This document shows positions 8,603-17,516 of a DNA stretch of 64,000 bases, in pieces. This DNA comes from Lentzea cavernae. GTDB taxonomy: Bacteria; Actinomycetota; Actinomycetes; Mycobacteriales; Pseudonocardiaceae. Location of the stretch: positions 186,001 to 250,000 of the forward strand of contig NZ_BNAR01000004.1 of assembly GCF_014653695.1 (NCBI RefSeq), given 5' to 3'. The position numbers and the translations under genes were made by a program. Position 1 is the stretch's first letter. Each line of letters starts with the position of its first letter. The notes beneath the pieces were generated by a model that was given only the letters and a program-made list of their open reading frames with translations, ran no database searches and was not told the DNA's origin.

Positions 8603-9787
8603 TCAGGCCCAGTTGCCGAGCTCCGCGTCGATGCGGGGGTCGGTCCGGACCCACACCTCACCGGAGGCCGCCCCTGGAGGCGCGTCGACGCGTTCGAGTC
8701 CGAGCACCCGGACGAGTTCCAGGAGGTCGTCCCTGGCCGGACCCGCCTCCTCGAGCGTGCGGCTGTCGAACAGGACGTAGTGCACGTCCCAGCGGTCGTT
8801 GTACCCGGAGTCGGCCCAGATCTCGCAGAAGCGGGTCAGCGCCTCCCGGTCCAGTGGCGCCTGCTCCGCGACCGGTGCGGGAGTCGCGGCGAACCCCTTC
8901 GCGACGTCCTCCGGGCTCCACCACTGCCCTGCCCCGGCGACCGCCTCGGGGGTGAAGTTCCGCACCGCGAGGAAGGGTTCGAGCAGCCGGCCGGCCCCGG
9001 TCGCCTTGATGCCCAGCCCGTCCCGCTTCAAACGCGTCACCAGTCCGTCCGCCATCGCGCACGGCCCGGAGAAGGTGAAGATCCCGGTGGCGGCCACGCC
9101 GCCGGGATCCCCCACCAGCGCGAGCAGGTCCGCCGGCACGCCGTCGTACAGCGCCGCGACGTCCTTTGTGGAGCTGAGAGCACTGGACTCGTCGAACGTC
9201 ACCACCAGGCCGCGCCCGTCGGCCGCGAACCAGGCGTCGACGCCGGCGCCGTAGCCGTAGTGCGTGACGCCGGAGACCGTGACCGGCTCGCGCCCGTCGA
9301 CGCGGGTCAAGACCTCCAGGCGGCGCCGCAGTTCGCGCGGGTGGGTCTGCCGCAGCACGGACCTGTCGAACTCGGACCGCAGGTCGTCACGACGTCGTTC
9401 CCGCCCCGCACCGGCTCGTTGCTCGAGGTGGGCCGACCGGGCCTGCAGGAAGCTGTCGGCGTCCGGCAGCCAGGGCCCGTGCGCCTCGACCGCGGTGAAC
9501 CCGCCGCGGGCGAACTCGGCCGCCAGGGTCCGGTGATCACCGCTGCTCGTGACGACCCGGTACTCGGTGCGCGAGTCCTGCCACCCCTTGACCCGGCAGA
9601 TGGCGCCGATGTCCACCATGAACACCAGCGCCTCCTCGGCGGCCGAGTCCTCCACGGAGAACGAGGTGTTGTCCGCGCTCCGGTGCCGGGCGACGAACTC
9701 CAGGAAGGCGTCCGCGGCGGACTGGTCCCCGCCCGGGAGCCACTCCTGCTCGTTGTCCTTGTCGTCACTGAAGGTCAGCGGTCTCAT
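8603..9787 (-). CDS. hypothetical protein, 394 residues
   Basis: I do not recognise this protein. It has good actinobacterial codon bias along its whole length and no signal peptide or membrane helix. The N-terminal third is rich in acidic residues and contains FMVDIGAICRVKGW. The middle has THYGYGAGVDAWFAADG, and the C-terminal part has RWDVHYVLFDSRTLEEAG. ATG 9787 is preferred over an overlapping GTG at 9790 because AGG sits seven bases upstream. It converges on the lyase gene with a three-base gap and diverges from a small unknown gene. It looks like a soluble cytoplasmic protein. Confidence 0.65.
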   Translation of the reverse strand: MRPLTFSDDKDNEQEWLPGGDQSAADAFLEFVARHRSADNTSFSVEDSAAEEALVFMVDIGAICRVKGWQDSRTEYRVVTSSGDHRTLAAEFARGGFTAVEAHGPWLPDADSFLQARSAHLEQRAGAGRERRRDDLRSEFDRSVLRQTHPRELRRRLEVLTRVDGREPVTVSGVTHYGYGAGVDAWFAADGRGLVVTFDESSALSSTKDVAALYDGVPADLLALVGDPGGVAATGIFTFSGPCAMADGLVTRLKRDGLGIKATGAGRLLEPFLAVRNFTPEAVAGAGQWWSPEDVAKGFAATPAPVAEQAPLDREALTRFCEIWADSGYNDRWDVHYVLFDSRTLEEAGPARDDLLELVRVLGLERVDAPPGAASGEVWVRTDPRIDAELGNWA

Positions 9788-9898
9788 CACCCGTCCTCGC
9801 TTTCGGACTGCACGGTCGTCGCCCGGTCATGGTGTCAGCCGCCGCGACCTCGCCCGGCACGGCACCAACACCGGGCACCGCCAGCTAGGGTGGCGCGC

Positions 9899-10246
9899 AT
9901 GGGCGTCTCCCTCTACTACACGGCTCGCCGCGCGACCCCGCTGACCGACGCCGAACTCACGGCGGTCAGCGGGGTCGCCGACACGTACAACGCGAACGCG
10001 CCGTTCTCCGAGGACGAAGAGGGCCTGTACCTCTACGACCGGCTGGACGCGGGAACGGTGCTCGACGGATCGACCAAGATGCCCTTCGCGGACGACCGGG
10101 TGGTCCCGTCGCTGGTGCACTGGCTGGCCGCGGTCACCGCGCTGCGCACCGCGGTGCCGGACGCGGACTGGACCTTCACCCTCGACGACCACGAGATCGA
10201 GTGGGACGGCGACACCGGCTACCACCTGCCCGGCCTCGGCGACTGA
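9899..10246 (+). CDS. small hypothetical protein, 115 residues
   Basis: This short acidic protein starts MGVSLYYTARRATPLT and ends YHLPGLGD, with no signal or membrane segment. Its codon usage is typical of real genes here. It lies divergent from the unknown gene ending its 5' end at 9787, with 111 bases between. An open frame continues far upstream on this strand but crosses that other gene, so the ATG at 9899 is taken as the start. I do not recognise the family. Confidence 0.6.
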   Translation: MGVSLYYTARRATPLTDAELTAVSGVADTYNANAPFSEDEEGLYLYDRLDAGTVLDGSTKMPFADDRVVPSLVHWLAAVTALRTAVPDADWTFTLDDHEIEWDGDTGYHLPGLGD

Positions 10247-10262
10247 TCAGCGAGACCACCAG

Positions 10263-10278
10263 GCTCGCCCGGGCGAGC
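10263..10278. terminator. palindromic bidirectional terminator candidate
   Basis: A perfect 16-base palindrome (GCTCGCCCGGGCGAGC) lies in the 35-base gap between two convergent genes. It can fold as a 6-bp stem with a 4-base loop and could terminate both. Confidence 0.5.
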
Positions 10279-10281
10279 AGT

Positions 10282-11184
10282 TCAGCCGACCTCGTCGCGA
10301 ACGGCCGTGTCGAGATCCGTGGCGCTCAGACCGAAGGTGTCCGCCGTCTCCGTCGCGTCCACGTGGAACGGTGCGTACCACTGGTAGTCCATCTCGGCCA
10401 CCTCCCGGGCCATCGGCACGACGACCCCGGCCGCCCGCATCACGAACCGCGGCAGCTGGATCAGCTTGACCGGTGGCAGGCCAGCCGCGGCGGCGTAGCG
10501 CCCGGCGAGGTCGCGAAGGGTGACGGCCGGCGGTGACGGCACGTGCCAAGCCCTGCCCCACGCCCGTTCCTCCGATGCCAGAGCGACGAGCGCCTGTGCC
10601 ATGTCGGTGTTGACGGTGAAGGTGTGCGGCATGTCCAGGTGACCGGTGATCCAGGCCGCCTTCCCCTTCGTCAGGGCCGGTTCGATCAGCAGGGGGTAGA
10701 CGCCGTTGGCGCCCTTGCCGACGTAGTCGGAGCCGCGGACCTCGACCGTGCGGATGCCCGCGGCGAGGGCCTGCTCCCACATCCGTTTGCGCAGAAGGCC
10801 TTTGCGCCCGGCGGCGGCCATGGGCGTGTGTTCGCTCATCAGGCCGCCGGGCTGCGGGCCGTAGGCGTACATGCTGCCGGTCAGGGCGAGGACGGCGCCG
10901 TTCGCCTCGGCGGCGGCGATGACGGCCGTCTGCATGGGCGGCAACAGGCGTTGCCACTCCGTGTACGAGGGCGGGTTGGCGCAGTGGTAGATCACTTCGG
11001 CGCCGCGGGACAGCTCGGTCAGCGCGGACGGGTCGGACGCGTCCGCCGCGACCCGGTCGATCAGCCGGTGCTCGGGGCCGGAGCCGCTGCGGGTGACGAT
11101 CCGGACGCCGTGGCCGCGCTCGGCGAGCAGGCGGGCGACGGTGCTGCCGATGGAACCGGCGCCGATGACGACGTGGGTGACCAT
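10282..11184 (-). CDS. NAD-dependent epimerase/dehydratase-like reductase
   Basis: The 300-residue protein begins with a Rossmann strand and glycine loop (HVVIGAGSIGSTVA), has a CANPP motif after the fourth strand and SMYAYGP in the catalytic region. This is atypical extended SDR chemistry, because the usual YxxxK is not obvious. It resembles the NAD-dependent epimerase/dehydratase proteins that reduce or isomerise small carbonyl compounds. It lies 28 bases downstream of the Dabb gene on the same strand, so the two form a TetR-facing operon. Substrate unknown. Confidence 0.8.
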   Translation of the reverse strand: MVTHVVIGAGSIGSTVARLLAERGHGVRIVTRSGSGPEHRLIDRVAADASDPSALTELSRGAEVIYHCANPPSYTEWQRLLPPMQTAVIAAAEANGAVLALTGSMYAYGPQPGGLMSEHTPMAAAGRKGLLRKRMWEQALAAGIRTVEVRGSDYVGKGANGVYPLLIEPALTKGKAAWITGHLDMPHTFTVNTDMAQALVALASEERAWGRAWHVPSPPAVTLRDLAGRYAAAAGLPPVKLIQLPRFVMRAAGVVVPMAREVAEMDYQWYAPFHVDATETADTFGLSATDLDTAVRDEVG

Positions 11185-11212
11185 GTCGGTTCTCTCCGTT
11201 CCGGAGTCCCGC

Positions 11213-11617
11213 TCAGACGTCCACTCCGGACCCGGTGTAGCTGGGCACGTCGGCGAGCATCGCGGCGACCTCCGAGTTGAGCTCGTTGCGGCGCCGGTGC
11301 AGCTCCTTGATCTTGTCGTTCAGGTCCGGGTCCCCGTCGTCGCTGACGTCGAAGATCTCCAGCCGTTCCACCAGGTTCAGTCCCAGGCGGTCGGTCTCGT
11401 AGGTGCTCGGGTGCGTCAGGTACTCGAACAGCCCGTCGAGGTCCTCCACGACGAACACCGCGCTGTAGGTGTAGTCGCCGCCGTGGTCGCGGCCGACGAT
11501 GAACGACTTGATGGCGGAGTTCGACCGCCCCTGGTGACGCCAGCTCTCCAGCGCCGCCTCGATCTGCTCGGCGGTCGCCGTGGCCTTCATCGTGGCCCGG
11601 TTGATGTGGAAGATCAT
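11213..11617 (-). CDS. Dabb (stress-responsive A/B barrel) domain protein
   Basis: A 134-residue protein beginning MIFHINRATMK, followed by two helices and the strand pair FIVGRDHGGDYTYSAVFVVED and FEYLTHPSTYE. This is the usual pattern of the dimeric alpha/beta-barrel Dabb family, in which HP and Y residues recur near the end of the fold. The C-terminal 40 residues form a charged helix beyond the barrel. ATG 11617 has GGAG eight bases upstream. Two palindromes lie just beyond, between it and the divergent TetR gene. Dabb proteins are often small ligand-binding or polyketide-cyclising proteins; the role here is unknown. Confidence 0.8.
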   Translation of the reverse strand: MIFHINRATMKATATAEQIEAALESWRHQGRSNSAIKSFIVGRDHGGDYTYSAVFVVEDLDGLFEYLTHPSTYETDRLGLNLVERLEIFDVSDDGDPDLNDKIKELHRRRNELNSEVAAMLADVPSYTGSGVDV

Positions 11618-11633
11618 CGTTCGCTCCAGTTTC

Positions 11634-11662
11634 TAACGCCGTTAGATTTCCTAACGGCGTTA
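11634..11662. promoter_or_regulatory. tandem TetR operators
   Basis: Two copies of an 11-base palindrome with TAACG/CGTTA arms lie at 11634-11644 (TAACGCCGTTA) and 11652-11662 (TAACGGCGTTA), with centres 18 bases apart. They fill the space between the Dabb gene start and the divergent TetR gene. A dimeric TetR protein is expected to bind each, controlling itself and the leftward pair. Confidence 0.8.
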
Positions 11663-11739
11663 ACCATGACGCACGGCGGCGGTAGGGTCAAGGGCGGTGG
11701 TTAGTGTTCGGGGACACCATCGAAGCGAAATGACGGACC

Positions 11740-12366
11740 ATGTCGATCAGCACGAGGCGCGCCCGCGAACGGGCGAACACCCAGGAGCGGATCATCGAGG
11801 CCGCGCTGCACGTCCTCGAGACCGAAGGCGCCGCGGCGCTGACGATCCGGCGCATAGCCAACGATGTCGAGTACTCCGCACCGGTCGTCTACCAGCACTT
11901 CGCCAACAAGGACGCGCTGATCCTGGAACTGGTCGCGCACGGCCACCGGCTGATGCTGACCCAGGTCCTCCAGGCCTCGCAGGAGGCCGACGTCGACCGG
12001 CGCATGCGGTGCCTCGCGTCGGAGTACGTGCGGTTCGCCGGGGAGCACCCTCACCTCTACCAGGTCATGAACGACCCCACGGTCGACGCGGACGAACGGC
12101 GCCGTGTCGCGGAACCGGCCATCGACGCACTCAAGGAGTTGCTCACCACCTGGTCCGCCGCGCACGACGTGGTCCTGGCCGATCTGGACGAGGCCTGCGA
12201 GACCCTCTGGGGCACCCTGTACGGCATCGCGTCGCTCGGTCACCTCAGCAACGTCGGCAACGACCGCGCCCGCCGCCTCGCCGAACAGGCGCTCCACGCG
12301 ATCCTCCTCGGCTGGCGAACCGACGCGTCGGAGAAGCGGCAGCAGGCGCCCGGCTCCGCGATGTGA
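11740..12366 (+). CDS. TetR/AcrR regulator with WHG-type ligand domain
   Basis: The 208-residue protein has a TetR helix-turn-helix at about 12-58 (RIIEAALHVLETEGAAALTI, then SAPVVYQHFANKDALILEL). Its C-terminal domain resembles the WHG group, with LWGTLYGIASLGHLSNVG near residue 160-180. ATG 11740 follows GGACC but no strong ribosome site. The gene is divergent from the Dabb/epimerase pair, and the tandem palindromes lie between them, so autoregulation and repression of that pair are likely. The inducing ligand is unknown. Confidence 0.9.
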   Translation: MSISTRRARERANTQERIIEAALHVLETEGAAALTIRRIANDVEYSAPVVYQHFANKDALILELVAHGHRLMLTQVLQASQEADVDRRMRCLASEYVRFAGEHPHLYQVMNDPTVDADERRRVAEPAIDALKELLTTWSAAHDVVLADLDEACETLWGTLYGIASLGHLSNVGNDRARRLAEQALHAILLGWRTDASEKRQQAPGSAM

Positions 12367-12462
12367 TCAAACGGGATGAGCGAAACCCGCCTGACAGCAC
12401 CACGAACCCGGTCTGCCACTGATACTTGAGCGCACTGTCGCGCAGCTTCGACGAGATCGGAG

Positions 12463-13374
12463 ATGCTGGTGCTCGTGCTCGGTGTGGACGTCGGCGGGAC
12501 CGCCACGAAGACGGTGCTCGTCGACGACGCGGGGGCCGTGCTCGAGGTGAGATCACGGCCGACACCTCGACCGGGTCCCGAGATCGTCCCTGAGGTCCTC
12601 GACCTGGTGGCCGAACTGGCGTGCGAACTGCCGTCAGACCACGTGGGCGTCGCCGTACCCGGAATCGTCGACGAGCCGCGCGGCGTCGGCGTGTTCTCGA
12701 AGAACCTGGGCTGGCAGGACGTTCCGTTCGCAGACCTGCTCGCCGACCGCCTCTGCCGGCCCGTCGCGTTCACGCACGACGTGCGAGCGGGCGCGCTGGC
12801 CGAACACGCGCTCGGCGGCGGCGTCGGCGCCCGCACGATGCTGTTCCTCCCGATCGGCACCGGCATCGCCTCCGCTCTGGTCACCGACGGCCGCGTGCAC
12901 GACGCCGACGGGTACGCGGGCGAACTGGGGCACGTCGACGTCGGTCACGGCGAGCCCTGTCCGTGCGGGGGCACCGGGTGCCTCGAGGTCGTCGCCTCCG
13001 CCTCGGCCATCGCCCGCCGCTACACGGCGAGGACCGGCCGGGAGGTCGGCGGCGCGGTCGACGTCGCGCGCCGGGTCGAGGCAGGTGAACGGGCGGCGGT
13101 CTCGGTGTGGGACGAAGCCGTGGAGGGTCTGGTCACGGCATTGGCGTGGACGGCGGGCGTGCTCGCTCCCGAGGTCGTCGTGGTGGGAGGTGGCCTGTCC
13201 GGCGCGAAAGGACTCCTGCTGAAACCGCTCACAGAAGGCCTGTCGGCCCGCCTGACGTTCCAGCGCACACCGCGACTGGCGCCCGCGGTGCTCGGCGGAC
13301 TCGCGGGCTGCCGCGGTGCGGCACTGACCGCGATCGCCACTCAGTCGCAAGTGCCCGGCAGGCGGGCGGGATGA
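12463..13374 (+). CDS. ROK-family sugar kinase
   Basis: A 303-residue ROK kinase. It has the N-terminal phosphate loop LGVDVGGTATKTV, the FTHDVRAGALAEH segment corresponding to the catalytic ND region (HD here), GELGHVDVG as the ExGH substrate/zinc motif, and the zinc motif CPCGGTGCLE. Such enzymes phosphorylate glucose, N-acetylglucosamine or related hexoses with ATP in the cytoplasm. It converges with the ROK repressor gene with 17 bases between stops. In this locus it could phosphorylate hexoses released by the alpha-galactosidase, which is inference. The start at ATG 12463 is preceded directly by GGAG; GTG codons six and twelve bases later are alternatives. Confidence 0.88.
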   Translation: MLVLVLGVDVGGTATKTVLVDDAGAVLEVRSRPTPRPGPEIVPEVLDLVAELACELPSDHVGVAVPGIVDEPRGVGVFSKNLGWQDVPFADLLADRLCRPVAFTHDVRAGALAEHALGGGVGARTMLFLPIGTGIASALVTDGRVHDADGYAGELGHVDVGHGEPCPCGGTGCLEVVASASAIARRYTARTGREVGGAVDVARRVEAGERAAVSVWDEAVEGLVTALAWTAGVLAPEVVVVGGGLSGAKGLLLKPLTEGLSARLTFQRTPRLAPAVLGGLAGCRGAALTAIATQSQVPGRRAG

Positions 13375-13391
13375 CGTTCGCCGGTGGACGG

Positions 13392-14552
13392 TCAGGAGAA
13401 CTGGGGAGCGACCGGCGCGGCGAGCTGACTGCTCAGCAGTGTGCTGTCCACCTGGTCCAGAGCGAGACGCAGCGCCCCCAGCGCGACACCTTCGTCGCGC
13501 AGGGTCGAAGCACGCAGTTCGGGCACGCGCAGGCAGTGCTTGGCGAGTTCGCGGCGCAGCGGGTCGAGGACCAGGTCGGCGGAGCGGGAGAACCCGCCGC
13601 CGTAGACGACGATCTGCGGGTCGAGGGTGAGCACGAGTGCGGCCACGCCGACGGCGAGGTCGCGGATGTAGCGCTGCACGGCGGTCTTCGCGCCGCTGTC
13701 CCCCTCCCGTGCGGCCTGGAACACCCAGGCCGCGGCCTCACCGGGTTTGGCGCCCGAGGGCACGCCGGGATGGGCCGCGAGGTGCTCCGGCGCGTTGAGC
13801 CACCGCACGGCCTTGAGCGCTCCTATCTCCCCGGCCACACCGCCGTGACCGCGGCGCAGGGTGCCGTCGATGATGAGGCCCGCGCCGGTGCGCAGACCGG
13901 CCAGCAGGTACACGATGTCGTCGGCGTCCTGGGCGACGCCCTTCCAGCGTTCGGCGACCGCGGCGAGCTTGCAGTCGTTCTCCACCCGGACGGGGCAGGT
14001 GAACCGCGTCCGCAGGTGGGCGACGGGATCGGCGTCGCTCCACCCCGGCAAGGGGGTGGAGATGATGCTGCGGCCGTTCCCGTCGACCGGGCCGGTCACC
14101 CCCATCGTGATCGCCCAGATGTCGGTGACCGCCATGCCGGCTTCGCGCAGCACGGCGTCGATGGTCTCGTCCACCGCCGTGAGCCGCTCGTCCGGACCGG
14201 CCTGCGGGTCGGCCGGGCGGCGCAGGGACCCGACCAGGTTCCCCTCGAGGTCGCAGAGCATGACGAGGATCTTGTGCACACCGACGTCGATGCCGAGCAC
14301 GTGTCCGGCGTTGGCGCGGAAGCGGTAGCGCCGGGCGGGCCGCCCGACCGTGCTGCTCGCCCCCGGTTCCTCGACCTCGGCCCAGCCGTCGGCCACCAGC
14401 TGCTGCACGAGCACGTCCGCCGCGGGCCGGGACAGGCCCGTGCGGCCCGCGAGCTCGGTGACGGTCGACGGCGCGGTGCCGCGCAGGGCCCACAGGACGG
14501 ACAGCTGGTTCATCTCCCTCATACGGGAGAGGTCTGTTCCGCTCATCGCCAT
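13392..14552 (-). CDS. ROK-family transcriptional repressor (NagC/XylR type)
   Basis: The 386-residue protein has an N-terminal winged helix (about 10-70, with TVTELAGRTGLSRPAADVLV) followed by a ROK sugar-binding domain starting VLGIDVGVHKILV. The zinc motif CxCGxxGC of kinases is missing after GEIGALKAVRW, consistent with a sensor rather than an enzyme. I chose ATG 14552, with AGAGGGG upstream; a longer frame from 14582 lacks a ribosome site. It lies downstream of the alpha-galactosidase gene on the same strand with 77 bases between. It is the likely repressor of the sugar uptake genes, with a sugar as inducer. Confidence 0.88.
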   Translation of the reverse strand: MAMSGTDLSRMREMNQLSVLWALRGTAPSTVTELAGRTGLSRPAADVLVQQLVADGWAEVEEPGASSTVGRPARRYRFRANAGHVLGIDVGVHKILVMLCDLEGNLVGSLRRPADPQAGPDERLTAVDETIDAVLREAGMAVTDIWAITMGVTGPVDGNGRSIISTPLPGWSDADPVAHLRTRFTCPVRVENDCKLAAVAERWKGVAQDADDIVYLLAGLRTGAGLIIDGTLRRGHGGVAGEIGALKAVRWLNAPEHLAAHPGVPSGAKPGEAAAWVFQAAREGDSGAKTAVQRYIRDLAVGVAALVLTLDPQIVVYGGGFSRSADLVLDPLRRELAKHCLRVPELRASTLRDEGVALGALRLALDQVDSTLLSSQLAAPVAPQFS

Positions 14553-14629
14553 GCTGTGCCCCTCTGGAAAGCGCGTACCCATCGCTGAATAATGCTACGC
14601 AGTTTACTAAGTCCGGTCGCGCGCCGGGC

Positions 14630-16129
14630 TCAAGCGATCGGATACACCTGCTCCGCGCCGGGGTCGACCGCCGGGGTGAAGTCGGCCTCGCGGCCGTCGA
14701 GCGAGAACCGGTAGCGCCCCAGCCTGCGGACGTCGGGCCGGTGGCCGAGGTAGCGGGTCATCGCCTCCAGTTCGTCGGGACGCAGCCAGCCGGGCGGGTC
14801 CGAGACCGCGCGGAAGCCGCAGATGTCGGCCAGGTCGCGCAACCAGCTCTGCTGCCGGTCGGTGAGCAGGTTGAGACGGCTGCGGAAGTACACGACGTCC
14901 GGGTCGACTTCGAGCAACGGCGCGTGCCACAGGCGGTGCAGGGTGTTGACGACGGCGTTGCGGGCCAACGCGTCCGACGGGTCCTGGGTGGCGTAGTGGT
15001 CCCACATCGGGGCGACGTCGGGACCGCTGCGCAACCCGTCGACCAGGCCGAGCGAGGGCAGCAGCGGCGCGCCACTGCCCAGCAGGTAGGCCTCCTCCCC
15101 CGCCGCTTCACGGATCGCGCGCAGGCCGGCCTGGTACGCCTCCTCGCGGTCCACGTCGGCGAAACGGGCCCCCGCAACGGCGCCGGCCTGGAGGAAGTCG
15201 AGTTTGAGGTAGGTGAACCCCCACTCGTGGGTGACGCGGTGGATGGTCTCCCTCAGGTGTTCCTGCACCGCGCCCAGAGTGAGGTCGAGCGTGTAGTACC
15301 CGGTCCCCCAGTTGTGACCCGCGACGACCGGCGCTCCGGCGGCGTCGCGCAGCAGGAGTTCCGGTCGCGTCCGCGCGGTCTCGGAGCCGGGGTGGACGAT
15401 GAACGGGGCCAGCCACAGACCGGGGCGCAGCCCCGCGTCCGTGATCCGGTCGGCCAGTGCCCTCATCCCCGAGGGGAACTTGCCGTTGGCGTGCCAGTCG
15501 CCGACCCGCTCCTCCCAGCCGTCGTCGATCTGGGCCACGTCGAACGGCAGTCCCCGCAGGGCGGTGATGTCCTTGGAGAGCTGGTCCTCGGTGATGTTCT
15601 CGTAGTAGGCGTACCAGCTGCACCACACGTTCCCGGCCCGTTTGGCGCTGTGCCCGAGGCGTGCGCCGAGGTGCTCCGCGTAGGCGGCGAAGACCTCTTC
15701 CTCGTCGCCGTGCGCGAGCAGCCACGGGGCCCCGCCGGATTCGTACCAGCCGACGAGGGTGTCCCGGTCGGCGGCGAGCCGGGGCACGCCCAGGCCCAGC
15801 GCTCCCAGGAGCAGCACCCGGCCGTCAGGTCCTTCCAGCGCCGCCACCGCCGACGAGTGGTGGCGGTGGGGGTCGTCCCACGTCGTGTCGTCCGCGGTGA
15901 GGCGGCGCTCCGCACTGGCGATGCGCAGGGGGACGTCGGACAGACGGCGCCACCCGCAGGGACTCCAGGAGTTGTGCCCGTGCCGGTAGAAGAGCGCGTC
16001 GCCGAGTCCGTGCAGGAGCGCGACCCGGCCGGGTGGCAGCAGCAGGCCTCCGTCGACGAGCCTCGGAACGGCGCTGCCCTCGAGCTCCGCGCCGAACGTG
16101 CGGCCGCCGACGGTCAGGAATTGAGCCAT
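14630..16129 (-). CDS. GH36 alpha-galactosidase
   Basis: A 499-residue clan GH-D glycosidase, shorter than the roughly 700-residue bacterial GH36 enzymes because the N-terminal beta-domain is reduced. The catalytic barrel runs from NVWCSWYAYYENIT (about 167-180) through DVAQIDDGWEE. The nucleophile Asp is D311 in YLKLDF and the probable acid/base Asp is D371 in GLRSGPDVAPMW. There is no signal peptide, so it acts on imported alpha-galactosides such as melibiose or raffinose-type sugars in the cytoplasm. It is the last gene before the ROK repressor in a leftward set headed by the sugar importer, 24 bases after the binding-protein gene. Confidence 0.9.
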   Translation of the reverse strand: MAQFLTVGGRTFGAELEGSAVPRLVDGGLLLPPGRVALLHGLGDALFYRHGHNSWSPCGWRRLSDVPLRIASAERRLTADDTTWDDPHRHHSSAVAALEGPDGRVLLLGALGLGVPRLAADRDTLVGWYESGGAPWLLAHGDEEEVFAAYAEHLGARLGHSAKRAGNVWCSWYAYYENITEDQLSKDITALRGLPFDVAQIDDGWEERVGDWHANGKFPSGMRALADRITDAGLRPGLWLAPFIVHPGSETARTRPELLLRDAAGAPVVAGHNWGTGYYTLDLTLGAVQEHLRETIHRVTHEWGFTYLKLDFLQAGAVAGARFADVDREEAYQAGLRAIREAAGEEAYLLGSGAPLLPSLGLVDGLRSGPDVAPMWDHYATQDPSDALARNAVVNTLHRLWHAPLLEVDPDVVYFRSRLNLLTDRQQSWLRDLADICGFRAVSDPPGWLRPDELEAMTRYLGHRPDVRRLGRYRFSLDGREADFTPAVDPGAEQVYPIA

Positions 16130-16153
16130 GGGTGTCCTCCCAGGAGATCAGGC

Positions 16154-17497
16154 CTACTTGAAGAGGGCGTTGACCTTGTTGTTCGCTTCCTTCAAGGCAT
16201 CCGCGGCCTGGGCGTCGCCGAGGACCACGGACTGGATGGCGTCCTGCACGATCGGGTTGAGCTCGGTGCCGTGCTCGGTGACGGGCAGCAGGAAGGTGTC
16301 CTTCTTGGCCGCTTCGGTGAAGGCGTGCACGTCCCGGCCCTGGGCCTGGTGCGCGGCGTCCACCTTCTGGCTGGCGCTGGTGATGGCGGGGAACACCACG
16401 GCGCGCTGGGCGACCCGGTCCTGGCAGTCGGCGGAGCCCAGGAACTTGACCCACTTCCAGGCCTGCTCCGGGTGTTCGCTCCCGGCCCAGATCGCGTCGG
16501 ACAGGCCGTTGATGGAGCTCCGGCGTCCCGACGGTCCGGCCGGCACGGGCTTGAAGGCGAACTCCTGCTTCACCTTCTCGTCGGTGAAGGTGAGGATCGT
16601 CCACGAACCGGCGATCGACATCGCGCCCTTGCCCGCGATGAGCAGTTCGGAGTTGGCCACGCTGGACTGCTTGTCGAGACGGGGTGCGTACCCCTTGTCG
16701 ATCAGGCGCTTGAACCAGGAGATGGTCTCGGCGAGCTTGGGGTCGTCGTACTTGTACCGGGTGCCCCAGGGGTTCTTGTCGAGGTAGGTGAACCCGTTGG
16801 CCGCGGCGAAGACCGCCCAGCCGTTCTGCCCGTTGGCGCCGTCCGCCCACTCCGGGAGGAACCCGTAGACCGCGACGTTGTTCTTGTCGAACGCCGGGTC
16901 GAGACCGTTGCGACCACTGGTGTCCACAGTGGCCTTCGCGACCACCTGCTCGAACGTGCCGCCGTCGGCCGGGTTCCAGGTCAGGTTCTCGAGCTGCGCG
17001 GGGTCGACGCCCTGCTTGCCCAGCAGACCGGTGTTGACCACCAGCGCCATCGTGTCCCAGTCCTTGGGGAGCCCGTAGCGCTTGCCGTCCTTGACCCACA
17101 CCTCGCTCAGGCCCGGCTGGTAGGCGGACAGGTCGACCCTGTCGCGCTGCACCAGAGGTTCTACGTCCAGGAGCTGGTTCTGGCTGGCGAACTGCGGGTA
17201 GTAGGTGCTCTGGTTGGTCCACACGTCGGGGGCGTCACCCGAGGCGAGCTGCGTGGTGAGGTTCTGCCAGTACTGGGCCCACGCCGTCTGCGAGATCTTG
17301 ACGGTGATGTCCGGGTTGGCGGCGTGGAAGGCGTCCGCGCACTCCTGGTAGGCGGGCAGCTGCCGGTCGTCCCACAGCCAGTAGTCCAGCGTCGTCGCTC
17401 CCCCGGCGCCGTCTCCACCGCTCCCGCACGCGGCGAGGGGGACGGTGAGGGCGAGGCCGAGCAGGAGGGCGCCGACACGTCGTCGTGTGGATCGCAT
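16154..17497 (-). CDS. sugar ABC solute-binding lipoprotein
   Basis: A 447-residue family-1 sugar-binding protein. It has a lipoprotein signal MRSTRRRVGALLL ending PLAAC with Cys at residue 24, then a glycine-rich linker and LDYWLWDDRQLP. Central segments such as GDAPDVWTNQSTYYPQF and GKGAMSIAGSWTILTF are typical of extracellular carbohydrate-binding proteins. It is the third gene of the importer set, directly after the second permease, with no ATPase nearby. Like many actinobacterial sugar importers it probably uses a shared MsiK-type ATPase encoded elsewhere, which is inference. Confidence 0.92.
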   Translation of the reverse strand: MRSTRRRVGALLLGLALTVPLAACGSGGDGAGGATTLDYWLWDDRQLPAYQECADAFHAANPDITVKISQTAWAQYWQNLTTQLASGDAPDVWTNQSTYYPQFASQNQLLDVEPLVQRDRVDLSAYQPGLSEVWVKDGKRYGLPKDWDTMALVVNTGLLGKQGVDPAQLENLTWNPADGGTFEQVVAKATVDTSGRNGLDPAFDKNNVAVYGFLPEWADGANGQNGWAVFAAANGFTYLDKNPWGTRYKYDDPKLAETISWFKRLIDKGYAPRLDKQSSVANSELLIAGKGAMSIAGSWTILTFTDEKVKQEFAFKPVPAGPSGRRSSINGLSDAIWAGSEHPEQAWKWVKFLGSADCQDRVAQRAVVFPAITSASQKVDAAHQAQGRDVHAFTEAAKKDTFLLPVTEHGTELNPIVQDAIQSVVLGDAQAADALKEANNKVNALFK

Positions 17498-17516
17498 GGT
17501 GGGTCTACCTCTCAGG

